DNA of 64,000 nucleotides from Chondrinema litorale (GTDB lineage: Bacteria > Bacteroidota > Bacteroidia > Cytophagales > Flammeovirgaceae). Of this stretch, positions 42,487-51,665 are shown in pieces. The notes beneath the pieces are model-generated. The model made no database searches. It was given only the letters and a program-made list of their open reading frames with translations, and was not told the DNA's origin. Location of the stretch: positions 62,001 to 126,000 of the forward strand of contig NZ_CP111049.1 of assembly GCF_026250525.1 (NCBI RefSeq). Direction: 5' to 3'. Position numbers and translations under genes: made by a program. Each line of letters begins with the position of its first letter. Position 1 is the stretch's first letter.

Positions 42487-42533
42487 AATTTTGTTGCTGA
42501 AAGATTGATTAGACTTTTTAAATATTTACACTG

Positions 42534-43610
42534 TTAGGCACGATAAATCCGGATCATTTCTTCAGCTGTTTTTTCCCAAGTAAAATTGGCAGCATTTTCA
42601 ACAGCTTCTTTTTCAAGCTGAAATTTTAAATCCGGATTTTCTGCTAACTTGATAATATTAAGCGCTAAGTCGTTAGGGTTTGGTTTAGAAAGGAGAGCTC
42701 CCTTTTGTAGTATTTCTGCTAAGGAACCTGTATCAGAAGCAACAACTGCTGTTCCACAAGCCATTGCTTCTAGTGGTGGAAAACCAAAACCCTCATATAA
42801 ACTTGGATACAGAAATACATCTCCTTCACCAAGAAATTCTCTTAATTGATTGTCAGGTATAAAACCTTTAAAATGAACATGGTTTTTAAGATTATATTTT
42901 TCAACTAATTCTGGTAAAATTGTGTCATGTGCATTTCCACTACCAATTTCCATGTCATAGTCGAAGCTCATTTCTTTCAATTTTCTAGCAGTTTCAATTA
43001 ATGCAACAGCATTTTTATGTATCGCTCCTAATCCGCCAATGTATCTGATATTGAACCTTTTATGTTTTGGTTTTTCTGTTAACGGATAAAGCAAATTATG
43101 GCTAATCCCATTATAAACGACTTGAATTTTCGCTTCATCAATTCCTACTATCTCTACTAAATCTTTTTTAGAAGTTTTAGAAACAGTTACAATACTGTCC
43201 GCCTTTTTTGCAGTTTTATGTAAATGATAATGGAATGCTTTGCCATCTATCCAAGATTTGTGAGGGTAGAGTAGGGGGATAGCATCATGTACTGTTACTA
43301 CCTTTTTTTTATTTTTTCCTTTACCAGACCAGTCTAGTGCAGTAAAAGCATCAATGTTATCTGCATGCCATACCTCACTATCTGTTTGCTCAACAGCTTT
43401 TTTGAGATAATAGGGGGCAACTATATGTTTTAAATTTTTAAATGATCTATGAGGATAAGCTATTATATAATCTTCTTTTCCTGAGTTTTTTCTAAATAGT
43501 TTAACTTGTCCATTTTTTTTATTGACAGCAGAAGCAAGCTCCTCAGTATATCTACCAATTCCACATTTACTGCTTAAACAAGATAATATCGTTATATCCA
43601 TCTGCTTCAT
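42534..43610 (-). CDS. Glycosyltransferase family 4
   Basis: I chose the ATG at 43610 (358 residues); the open frame reaches a TTG at 43625. The GT-B C-terminal domain has FNIRYIGGLGAIHKN, NHVHFKGFIPDNQLREFLG and FLYPSLYEGFGFPPLEAMAC, where the E-x7-E pair binds the donor phosphate. The N-terminal SSKCGIGRYTEEL strand is the usual GT4 acceptor side. It starts seven bases after the preceding glycosyltransferase stop. It is likely one step of repeat-unit assembly; the sugar is unknown. Confidence 0.9.
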   Translation of the reverse strand: MKQMDITILSCLSSKCGIGRYTEELASAVNKKNGQVKLFRKNSGKEDYIIAYPHRSFKNLKHIVAPYYLKKAVEQTDSEVWHADNIDAFTALDWSGKGKNKKKVVTVHDAIPLLYPHKSWIDGKAFHYHLHKTAKKADSIVTVSKTSKKDLVEIVGIDEAKIQVVYNGISHNLLYPLTEKPKHKRFNIRYIGGLGAIHKNAVALIETARKLKEMSFDYDMEIGSGNAHDTILPELVEKYNLKNHVHFKGFIPDNQLREFLGEGDVFLYPSLYEGFGFPPLEAMACGTAVVASDTGSLAEILQKGALLSKPNPNDLALNIIKLAENPDLKFQLEKEAVENAANFTWEKTAEEMIRIYRA

Positions 43611-43617
43611 TTTTAAT

Positions 43618-44706
43618 TTAGGCAATGAGTTGATAAATAGCTTCAGTTTCTACAGCAGTATTTTTCCATTGATACTTTTGTACCCATTTAAGCCCCTTAT
43701 CTATAAGTGCCTTTCGTTTTGTATTGTCTTCTATTAGTTCAGAAGCTTTATTAACAAGATCATCTATATCATATTCAAATAGATATGCCCCACCTCCAGA
43801 AACTTCTTCTAAGGAACCACCTTTTGTTGTAAGTACAGGTGTGCCGCTTGCCATTGCTTCTAATGGAGCGAAACCAAAACCTTCGTATTCTGATGGAAAA
43901 ATAAATAGGTCACCTTGTTGGTAAAATGTGCCCATATCTTCATCTGGTAGATAACCTGTAAAAGTTACATTCTTAATTCCTAATGAATTAGAATAAGCAG
44001 GATATGTAGTTCTTTCTGGAAATGCACCTGCAATTTTTAGTTTAATATGTGGATATTTAGCTTCTAAAATTTTAAAAGCCTGTAATAACAATTTTAAGTT
44101 TTTTCTAGGACCTAAGCCACCGGCATATACTATGGTAAAAGTGTCTTTTTCAATTTTGGGAGCAAATTTGAATCTGTTAAAATCGACGCCATTGTATACA
44201 GCATATACTTGATTTTCAGGAATTTTACCAAATTCTATGGCATCGAGGCGAGCAGATTCAGATACTGTTATAATTGGTACACCTAGCTTTTTAAATCTTT
44301 CAATTGCCCAAGAGTAATATTGTGTGTAATGACTATTTTTTTCTTTTACATGAAGTAATGAAACATCATGCATTGTTACAACAAAGTGCTTTTTAACATA
44401 AGAGACTGCAAGCCCTGATAAAAACCAATGTGCATGATAAATATCTTTGCTATTTTTAAAAGCTAAATGTTTACTCAAAAACAAAGGCAATATATAAGGA
44501 TGCAAATTGCCTAATGAGCGATATTTTACTGGTGTCACCCATTTTTGTTTGTCAATTTCATTATCGGCATACCCTTTTTTTGAGGGTTTATATAAATGCA
44601 CCTTTTTACCTTCTTTCATCATATGATTTGAAAGATGATAACCATATTGACCTATACCAGAAAGAAAGTGCTGGCAACTAACCATATTTATATTAGCTTC
44701 TTTCAT
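43618..44706 (-). CDS. Glycosyltransferase family 4
   Basis: A 362-residue GT-B enzyme clearly related to the next gene. It has HFLSGIGQYGYHLSNHM at the N-terminus, TFTIVYAGGLGPRKNLKLL in the donor domain, NVTFTGYLPDEDMGTFYQQG and FIFPSEYEGFGFAPLEAMAS with the E-x7-E motif. The similar motif order and adjacency suggest tandem duplication. The ATG overlaps the stop of the polymerase/ligase gene by 14 bases. Confidence 0.9.
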   Translation of the reverse strand: MKEANINMVSCQHFLSGIGQYGYHLSNHMMKEGKKVHLYKPSKKGYADNEIDKQKWVTPVKYRSLGNLHPYILPLFLSKHLAFKNSKDIYHAHWFLSGLAVSYVKKHFVVTMHDVSLLHVKEKNSHYTQYYSWAIERFKKLGVPIITVSESARLDAIEFGKIPENQVYAVYNGVDFNRFKFAPKIEKDTFTIVYAGGLGPRKNLKLLLQAFKILEAKYPHIKLKIAGAFPERTTYPAYSNSLGIKNVTFTGYLPDEDMGTFYQQGDLFIFPSEYEGFGFAPLEAMASGTPVLTTKGGSLEEVSGGGAYLFEYDIDDLVNKASELIEDNTKRKALIDKGLKWVQKYQWKNTAVETEAIYQLIA

Positions 44707-46195
44707 AGACTTGTTTTTTTTCTGATTCAGGTTCCTCTATAAATGCGGGTTTTACAATTCTGATTAACATGGCTATCCAAACCCAGAACAGCATGTTGGA
44801 TGGTAATTTTCCAATAATATCTTGAGCAGTTTCAACAATGGTTAATGGCATAATTGAAGATATAATAGCTATACCCATTATTTTTCTGTCTTTAAATTCT
44901 GATAATCTACTTTTACACCGTCGTTTGAGTAAGAAAAAGTTGATTACACTATGCCAAACAATTACAATCCATAATAGGATATAAAGTAAAAACCCTATCC
45001 AACCCATTTCTACTGCTACTCTTACATATCCTGAGTCGGGAGGGAAGTTAGCTAAAAATGTTCCTGGTGAAAATTTTTGCCCCCAAACTCCAGTTGAACC
45101 TAAACCACCACCCATTGGGTGAGCCATTATCCAAGGAGTAATTTTTGCCCTGTTTTCTTCTCTAATGTTGAAAGATTCATCTTCACTTCCCTTAAATGTT
45201 GACTGTATCCTTTGCACATGATAGTTATCTGATGGAGTGATGATTACTATGAATAAAGCAAAACCGGCAAAACCACTAAGTATATATAGTTTCACATTTT
45301 GAGATAGTCCTACTAGTGTAGCCAAGCTTATAGGTAATACAGCAATTCCGGACCTTGCACCTGAAAAAACTAGGGCTGTTAAAGCCATAATTGAAGTAAC
45401 AATAAGCATAAATTTCTGCCAACCTGTATAACTACTAATTCCTAGTAATAACCAGCAAGCAACTGTCATGTAAGCCATTATTACACCGAAGTGTGCAGGT
45501 GATCCCATTGTACCAAATGATCGCCATCTTCCTTGAATAAAAACCAAATGGACAGCATCGTGTTGGATGATATAAGTCATTTCAAAAGGGAAATAACCAA
45601 AAACAAATTGAGCCACTCCCCATGAGGCAGAAACTAAAGTGAGTAATATGATGAAGTAATAAAGTTTCTTAATCTCTTCTAGCTCTTTGAGGTTTTTATA
45701 TGCTACAAAATATATCATGATGTAACCTAGAGCAGGTCTCATAACATAAAACCAAGCAATTCTTGATGCAGCAATAGGATTGGCAAACTCTATAAGATGC
45801 CAAGTACTCCAAACTACAATAATCCAAGTAAAAGGACTTCCAAATGCATCATTCCAGTCACCCTGCCAATAACAATCATATAGCATGGTTAACACCATAA
45901 TCAAAATGCAGAAATCCATAAGAAGTCCAATGGGAATATTGGGTATCAATTTGAGAAAGGTATTCATTGTGAATGCAACACCCACCATTAAATAAACACC
46001 AAATAATTTATCTGTTAGAATTCTTACAAAAACTGGAACTCCAATAATTAATATTATAGGAAGAATAAATATGAACCAAGCTACTTTTACTACGGCTACA
46101 GCAATAAGTAAAGAAGCAGCTGTAGCTGATAATAACACCAACTGCCAACTGTAAGTATCCACTTTTGCCCATAAACCTTCAGCTCTTGCGCTCAT
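44693..46195 (-). CDS. O-antigen ligase/polymerase family protein (Wzy/WaaL-like)
   Basis: A 500-residue inner-membrane protein with about 11-12 helices and a large periplasmic loop around residues 335-390. The loop contains RAKITPWIMAHPMGGGLGSTG and PPDSGYVRVAVEMGW, the arginine/histidine-bearing loop typical of the Wzy_C domain. In this locus it most likely polymerises flippase-delivered repeat units in the periplasm (Wzy role); ligase activity is the alternative. It is the first gene of the second operon, with a 573-bp non-coding region upstream that carries two copies of the locus palindrome. Confidence 0.82.
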   Translation of the reverse strand: MSARAEGLWAKVDTYSWQLVLLSATAASLLIAVAVVKVAWFIFILPIILIIGVPVFVRILTDKLFGVYLMVGVAFTMNTFLKLIPNIPIGLLMDFCILIMVLTMLYDCYWQGDWNDAFGSPFTWIIVVWSTWHLIEFANPIAASRIAWFYVMRPALGYIMIYFVAYKNLKELEEIKKLYYFIILLTLVSASWGVAQFVFGYFPFEMTYIIQHDAVHLVFIQGRWRSFGTMGSPAHFGVIMAYMTVACWLLLGISSYTGWQKFMLIVTSIMALTALVFSGARSGIAVLPISLATLVGLSQNVKLYILSGFAGFALFIVIITPSDNYHVQRIQSTFKGSEDESFNIREENRAKITPWIMAHPMGGGLGSTGVWGQKFSPGTFLANFPPDSGYVRVAVEMGWIGFLLYILLWIVIVWHSVINFFLLKRRCKSRLSEFKDRKIMGIAIISSIMPLTIVETAQDIIGKLPSNMLFWVWIAMLIRIVKPAFIEEPESEKKQVYERS

Positions 46196-46768
46196 CTTAA
46201 TTTTCTAAACTCGTGCTTTGTATTATGTTTTTAGAGCAACGCACTCTTTTTTAATTACATATTGATATAGCTGAGTTTTATTATTTAAGTAATTGATTTT
46301 TAGATATTTATGTGAGGAAAACACAAGGTTTAACTCTATTTTTTAGAATATTTCTAAAAAATAGAAAAGTCCATTTTGGACTTTATTATAATTTCTATTT
46401 TCTGTAAAATCAGCCTTATTTGGCTCTAATTGTAGGTTTTATTCTATTAGTAAAAAAAGATAAAATCAAAATGGAATAACTATTCATTGTAGCATTCTAA
46501 TTATCATTTGTATTTTAACAATAGTTATTCATGCTTTTTCATAAATCAATATAAGATATATTTTTTCAGAAAATATTTTAACCGATACAATCATTTTTAG
46601 CCTAGAAAATTAGGATTGATTTTCATTTTAGAGATTTAAAGAAATAGGGGAGAGATTTTAATAAATTTTGAAAGCGTTTATATTACAAAAGCTAAGCATT
46701 ATACATAGCAGCTTTAGTAAGATGTATTAGATTTGCTGATAGAATAGAAATATCAAATAGTATTTTAA
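46196..46768. other. Intergenic regulatory region of the second polysaccharide operon and macro-domain gene
   Basis: 573 bp with no open frame, between divergent genes. It contains a 31-bp near-continuous palindrome (46335-46365), a hairpin AAAGTCCA-TTT-TGGACTTT (46365-46383) and an 11-bp inverted repeat GAATAACTATT/AATAGTTATTC (46474-46484 and 46521-46531). The density of dyads suggests several regulators or RNA structure. Confidence 0.6.
46334..46366. promoter_or_regulatory. Polysaccharide-locus palindromes, copies 3 and 4 in tandem
   Basis: CTCTAT-TTT-TTAGAA (46334-46348) and TTCTAA-AAA-ATAGAA (46352-46366) are two tandem TTCTAANNNTTAGAA-like sites 18 bp apart. Together they form a 14-bp perfect inverted repeat around TAT (46335-46365). 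They lie about 140 bp upstream of the O-antigen polymerase ATG. The same element occurs before the other polysaccharide operon. Confidence 0.45.
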
Positions 46769-47224
46769 ATGAAAACAGTTAAGGGAGATTTAGTGTCATT
46801 AGCTTTACAAAATGAATTTGACGTAATTATTCATGGTTGTAACTGTTTTTGTACTATGGGAGCTGGCATTGCAAAATTGATTAAACAGGAATTTCCAGAA
46901 GCTTATAAAGCAGATTTAGAAACTCAAAAAGGAGATAAAGAAAAATTAGGATCCATCAGTTTTGCAGATAAATTGGTAAATAATAAGCGATTAATTATCG
47001 TAAATGCTTATACACAATATCATTGGAGAGGTAATGGGCAAAAAGCTGATTATGAAGCAATTAAAAGTTGTTTCAAGAAAATTAAGGAACAATACTCTGG
47101 ACTAAGTATAGCTTATCCAGCTATTGGAGCTGGTTTGGCAGGTGGTGACTGGAAGGTTATCACGAGAATTATTGAGGAAGAGTTGGCAGGTGAAAACCAT
47201 ACTTTTGTTGAGTTTTCAAAGTAG
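46769..47224 (+). CDS. Macro domain protein (ADP-ribose binding/hydrolase)
   Basis: A 151-residue single macro domain. The ligand-binding loops are visible: DVIIHGCNCFCTMGAGIAK (18-36) and YPAIGAGLAGGDW (~116-128). The pattern is closest to the Poa1/TARG1-like group that hydrolyses ADP-ribose-1''-phosphate or removes ADP-ribose from acidic residues. There is no adjacent DarT-type toxin or ADP-ribosyltransferase, so it is not an evident toxin-antitoxin partner. It stands alone between the polysaccharide promoter region and a convergent hybrid kinase. Confidence 0.88.
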   Translation: MKTVKGDLVSLALQNEFDVIIHGCNCFCTMGAGIAKLIKQEFPEAYKADLETQKGDKEKLGSISFADKLVNNKRLIIVNAYTQYHWRGNGQKADYEAIKSCFKKIKEQYSGLSIAYPAIGAGLAGGDWKVITRIIEEELAGENHTFVEFSK

Positions 47225-47253
47225 TTTTTCACCCACAAACTTTAAAAATTATT

Positions 47254-50200
47254 CTATTGAATTTTCTTAGAGAGCTTATCTATTAACCTATTAACATCAG
47301 TTTTTGTCAGTTGACAAACTTCTTCTATTTTAGAACAGAAATCGTTAATTAGCTCAAATTCTAAACTGCTAATTTTTAACTTACTCTGCTTATTTGTTAT
47401 TTTTTTAAGTTCTTCTAATCCTAACTGATCAAAATTTGATTTAACTTTATGCCTCACTTTGCTTAATACGTCGGTATCTTTATTTCTTAAAGCTTTGCAA
47501 TAATTACTATTAAACTCATCTATTTCTTTTAATGTAAGCTTAAGATAATTGATCAAAAACTTGGTACCTAATTGCTTAAGCTCATTTGCCTTTTCTAAGC
47601 TTAAGTAATAGAATTCTTCGTCAGAATTTTTATTATCATTCTTCTCTGATTTAGAAAATGAAGTCATTTCTCCTAAAAAGAGATGCTTGTTTATTTTATC
47701 ATAAAATTCTTCTGGATTAAAAGGTTTTGGAATAAAGTCTACCATACCAGCAGAAAAAACTTCTCTTTTTACAGAAGTAATTGCAGCAGCAGAGAGTGCT
47801 ATTATTCTCATTTTCTTATATTTTTCCGGATATAATTGCTTTATTTTTCTAGTAGCTTCAATGCCATCCATCTCTGGCATTTGTAAATCCATTAAAATAA
47901 TATTGAAATTTTTATCCTTTAAAGCTTCTAATGCTTGTAACCCATCTGAAGCTATTTCGAGATTTACATTCCATTTAGAAAGAAATTGTGAAGCAACCAT
48001 CTGGTTAGTTGGATTATCTTCAACTAGTAGAATTTTTGCCCCTTGTAAATCTTTGAGATCATTTTTAATTCTACTCGAAATATATACTTGTCCACCCTCT
48101 CTTTCTTTTAAAGCAGCAAAATTCCGGTTTGTGCTCTTTTTAAAAGTGATATAAAAATAAAATTCAGTGCCTTTTCCAGACTTACTTTTTACTTTTATTT
48201 CACTTCTGAATAATTGAAGTAAATTTTTGGTGATAGATAAACCTAAGCCAGTTCCTCCAAATCTACGAGTAGTATCACTTTCGGCTTGTGTAAATCTATT
48301 AAAAATTGCTTCCAGTTTGTCTTTTTCGATGCCTATTCCGGTATCTTTCACACTTACAAGTAGCTCTACTTCATGCTCATTTTCTTCTTCTAATTCCAGT
48401 GTCATTTTAACACTGCCCTCATTAGTAAATTTAATTGCATTACTTACAAGGTTGGTTAAAATCTGTGTAAACCTCACAGGGTCACCAATTAAAAATGGAG
48501 TTAACTGTTGGTCTATAATTCGTTTAAGCTTAATATTTTTTTCTGCGGCTTTAAAAGACATTACAGAATGTATCCCTTCTATAAGGTCAAGAATATTGAA
48601 GTCGATTTCTTCAAGATCGATTTGTCCAGCTTCTATTTTATTAAAATCGAGAATATCATTAATTAGTGAAAGTAGGTTTTCCGCAGAAAATTTTAGTGTT
48701 TTTAATCTGGATAATTGATCTTCTCTCGGATTTTCTTCAATTAATAAATGAGACATTCCGATAACAGAATTAAGTGGAGTTCTTATCTCGTGCGACATGG
48801 TAGAAAGAAAATTCTCCTTGGCTTTAGCAGCCATTTCAGCTTTTTTACTTTCTTCTATCAACTTAAATTCTCGTTCTATATCTTCTGTTATGTCCTGAAA
48901 AATGCCACTTATCATTATTACTTTCCCATCTTTTGAATAAGGCTTACCTATAGCTCTTATCCATTTTTTATTTCCATTTTCAGTAATAATTTGAAGTTTT
49001 TCATCCCAAGCTTTACCCAACTTTGCTTCTTCGATGGCTTTGGAGATAATTGGCTTAGATACTTCATCATAAAAGTTTAGTGCCAACTCTATTGTAGGGA
49101 TAAAATTTTCGTCTACCTCAAGTATTTCTCTAGTCATTTCAGACCAGTATAGGGTGCGTTCTATGAGGTCAACTTCCCAGTGTCCGACTTTTGCTGCTTT
49201 TTGAGATTCATTTAAAATTTCAGCAGTTTTTCGAAGCGCCCTTTTTTTATCTTTTATTTGGGTAACATCATTGGCAACATAATAAACCTGATTGGTGTTT
49301 GAATCTAAAGTTGCAGCCCATTGATATTGATTAATCTTGTTTTTGTTAACCTGATGAATACTTTCGAATCGGAGTGTATTTGTTTCTTTAAAAGCTTCAC
49401 TCAAACTAAAATTAGGCTTATCTGTTACCCTAATATTTAACAATTCATGAAATCCCTTTTCTTTTATTTTCTCATCACTCAGCTTTATTAATTTTTTAAA
49501 TGCCTGATTATAATGAATGATACAACCAGTGTCTTTACTAATACACATCGGATCTTCACTTAAGTCAAACAACATTTTGTAATCATTTAGATTAGAAAAT
49601 GCCTTTTTCTGATTGCTGATGTTTATGATTGAGCCTGCCATTCTTAGGGCCTTACCTTCGTTATCCCACAAAGCCTGCCCAGCGGTTGTTACCCAAATGT
49701 ATTTACCACTCCTTTGTTTAAGACGGATTTCAATTTCGTAAGGAATTCTATCAACCAAATGATTGTCTACTGCTTTCAAGACAAGCTCTTTATCATCTGG
49801 ATGAAGAAGGTTTAAAAAGCTCTCGTAACAAGCTTTTATCTCATTTTTTTTATATCCAATAATCTCATAAAACTTATCAGACCATTGCTCATCTCCGGTT
49901 TCTATATCCCACTGCCAAACACCTGCATGTATCCCTTTTATTATCAGTTCAGTGTACTGCTTTTGATTCAATATATTCAGTTCTTTCTCTTTAAGCTCTG
50001 TTATATCAATATGGCAGCCTATCATGCGTAATGGATTACCCTCATCATTCCACTCTACAACTTTACCATTACAAATTACCCAAACGATTGAGCCATCTTT
50101 GTGAAAATACCGAACTTCATTGTGATAGGGGATAGCACCTTTACTGGCAATATGATCTTCAAAGTTTTTCATTACTTTATCAAGATCATCAGGATGGATA

Positions 50201-50394
50201 AGCTTTTGCCAGGTTTCCGGAGAGTTTTCTAATTCATGGTCTTCATAACCGAACATTTTTTTGAATTCAATGCTCAGATATTCATAATTCTCTGGGATAT
50301 GCCAATCCCAGTAGCCTGCCATACTTTGTTCAATTATAGATTCCAGATATTGGTATGGTAATTTTTGGCTTAGTGATTCATTATCAATATTCAT
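47254..50394 (-). CDS. Hybrid sensor histidine kinase/response regulator with multiple PAS domains
   Basis: A 1,046-residue soluble hybrid kinase. It has about four PAS/PAC modules in the first ~510 residues (two PAS_3-like with GSIVWVICNGKVVEWNDEG and GKYIWVTTAGQALWDNEG, then two more ending near DITEDIEREF). HisKA follows with the His in TMSHEIRTPLNSVIGMSH, then HATPase (LVSNAIKFTNEGSV, GGTGLGLSITKNLL), a receiver (LMDLQMPEMDGIEATRK) and a C-terminal HPt with the His in VRHKVKSNFDQLG. There are no transmembrane helices, so it senses a cytosolic signal. It marks the right edge of the polysaccharide locus and shares architecture with the split kinase at the left edge. It may feed phosphate to the local receiver proteins. 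Confidence 0.92.
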   Translation of the reverse strand: MNIDNESLSQKLPYQYLESIIEQSMAGYWDWHIPENYEYLSIEFKKMFGYEDHELENSPETWQKLIHPDDLDKVMKNFEDHIASKGAIPYHNEVRYFHKDGSIVWVICNGKVVEWNDEGNPLRMIGCHIDITELKEKELNILNQKQYTELIIKGIHAGVWQWDIETGDEQWSDKFYEIIGYKKNEIKACYESFLNLLHPDDKELVLKAVDNHLVDRIPYEIEIRLKQRSGKYIWVTTAGQALWDNEGKALRMAGSIINISNQKKAFSNLNDYKMLFDLSEDPMCISKDTGCIIHYNQAFKKLIKLSDEKIKEKGFHELLNIRVTDKPNFSLSEAFKETNTLRFESIHQVNKNKINQYQWAATLDSNTNQVYYVANDVTQIKDKKRALRKTAEILNESQKAAKVGHWEVDLIERTLYWSEMTREILEVDENFIPTIELALNFYDEVSKPIISKAIEEAKLGKAWDEKLQIITENGNKKWIRAIGKPYSKDGKVIMISGIFQDITEDIEREFKLIEESKKAEMAAKAKENFLSTMSHEIRTPLNSVIGMSHLLIEENPREDQLSRLKTLKFSAENLLSLINDILDFNKIEAGQIDLEEIDFNILDLIEGIHSVMSFKAAEKNIKLKRIIDQQLTPFLIGDPVRFTQILTNLVSNAIKFTNEGSVKMTLELEEENEHEVELLVSVKDTGIGIEKDKLEAIFNRFTQAESDTTRRFGGTGLGLSITKNLLQLFRSEIKVKSKSGKGTEFYFYITFKKSTNRNFAALKEREGGQVYISSRIKNDLKDLQGAKILLVEDNPTNQMVASQFLSKWNVNLEIASDGLQALEALKDKNFNIILMDLQMPEMDGIEATRKIKQLYPEKYKKMRIIALSAAAITSVKREVFSAGMVDFIPKPFNPEEFYDKINKHLFLGEMTSFSKSEKNDNKNSDEEFYYLSLEKANELKQLGTKFLINYLKLTLKEIDEFNSNYCKALRNKDTDVLSKVRHKVKSNFDQLGLEELKKITNKQSKLKISSLEFELINDFCSKIEEVCQLTKTDVNRLIDKLSKKIQ

Positions 50395-50642
50395 AGCACT
50401 ATGTGCAAGTTTGTAGACAGTAAATATTATTTAGCTTAAAAAATCAGCTTTTTTGTTAATTGCTGGTATTAGAATTATAGCTTTTACTATAATCTATATT
50501 TAAATAACTCATTTTTTGAGGTATTTAATACCTTGATATACCAATTTATTTAGCATTTTGACACTTTTATAAAAAGTTTGATAAGTGTCTAACTAAGTAA
50601 ATATATTTCTAATTTTTCAATAAAAATAGAATTAAATTTTAC

Positions 50643-51665
50643 TTAACCAATATTTAGCAAGTTATTTATCAGTCCATTTATAGAGGGATATTTACCAATT
50701 AATTCCTGTTTTTTAAACACATTCCAATAAAAATTACTGTCTTTTTCAATCTTTATAAGCAATTCACAATGAGAGGTGTCTTCTATAATTTCAAAGCCAT
50801 TTCTTTCTAGAGCATGTTTTGTCCAGAAATAATGTAAACCATTACCTACTAATCGAATTTTGTTCTTTTTCTCTTCTTTAATTCTAAATGTGCCATTTTG
50901 AGGTTCAAATTTGAATTTATCACCAAAAAAAGTATTCTCAAATTCACCTTTAAGTACTAAATCTTCGGGTGTTCCACTTACTATTTTTTGGCATGGCTGC
51001 ATCAGCCAAAATTCATCGGCACATTGGAGTGCAATATCTAAATCATGGGTAGAAAGTAGAATTGATTTGTTGAGTTCATGACTAAGTTTTCTTAGCAAAT
51101 ACATAAGCTCAACACGGTTATTTACATCTAGATGGGCAGTAGGTTCATCGAGCATAACCAGAGGTGTATCTTGGGCAAGGGCTCTTGCAATCATTGCTTT
51201 TTGGCGCTCACCATCACTCAGTTGCCAAAGTTTTCTCTCTCTTAAATATTTAAGATTGGTTGCATCAATAGCTTCATCAATTTTATAAAGGTCTGCTTTC
51301 GAAAACTTCCCCATCCATCCGGTGTATGGGTATCTTCCCATGCCTACTAATTCTTGTAAAGTGATATTGGTGGTGGCAGGTTGTTCGGTGAGAACCATAC
51401 TTAACAAAAAAGACTTTTCTTTTAAATCTATTTGATGAATATCAGTATCGTTGAGCATTACTTTTCCAGTGATGCTATCTTGTAAACCAGCTAAAGTTCT
51501 AATTAATGTTGACTTACCGCTTCCATTAGGGCCTAAAAGGCAAGTAAACTTACCTTGTTTAAGTTCAAGATTTAGAGTCTCTTCTAGCAGTTGGATAGGT
51601 TTATTTTTATGCTTGTACCCTAAGTGTAAATCTTGGGTGTATAATATGGTATTATATTGCTTCAA
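50643..51665 (-). CDS. ABC transporter ATP-binding protein, iron-siderophore/heme/cobalamin type
   Basis: A 340-residue FecE/BtuD-type ATPase. Walker A is LLGPNGSGKST near residue 42, the signature is LSDGERQKAMIARAL, Walker B is PLVMLDEPTAHLD, and the H loop is LLSTHDLD. Residues ~265-340 form a C-terminal extension absent from the classic ~255-residue family members (LVGNGLHYFWTKHALERNG onwards), possibly a regulatory domain. The best start is TTG at 51665, which overlaps the permease stop as TTGA. It energises the permease encoded directly upstream. Confidence 0.9.
   Translation of the reverse strand: MKQYNTILYTQDLHLGYKHKNKPIQLLEETLNLELKQGKFTCLLGPNGSGKSTLIRTLAGLQDSITGKVMLNDTDIHQIDLKEKSFLLSMVLTEQPATTNITLQELVGMGRYPYTGWMGKFSKADLYKIDEAIDATNLKYLRERKLWQLSDGERQKAMIARALAQDTPLVMLDEPTAHLDVNNRVELMYLLRKLSHELNKSILLSTHDLDIALQCADEFWLMQPCQKIVSGTPEDLVLKGEFENTFFGDKFKFEPQNGTFRIKEEKKNKIRLVGNGLHYFWTKHALERNGFEIIEDTSHCELLIKIEKDSNFYWNVFKKQELIGKYPSINGLINNLLNIG

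Noticed and set aside
46769..47224. Macro domain as the DarG antitoxin of a DarTG system
   Set aside because: No DarT-like gene adjacent and the protein lacks the C-terminal DarG domain.
48227..48718. 163-residue antisense open frame inside the hybrid kinase
   Set aside because: Low-complexity Ser/Leu-rich translation opposite a well-conserved kinase domain; typical shadow frame.
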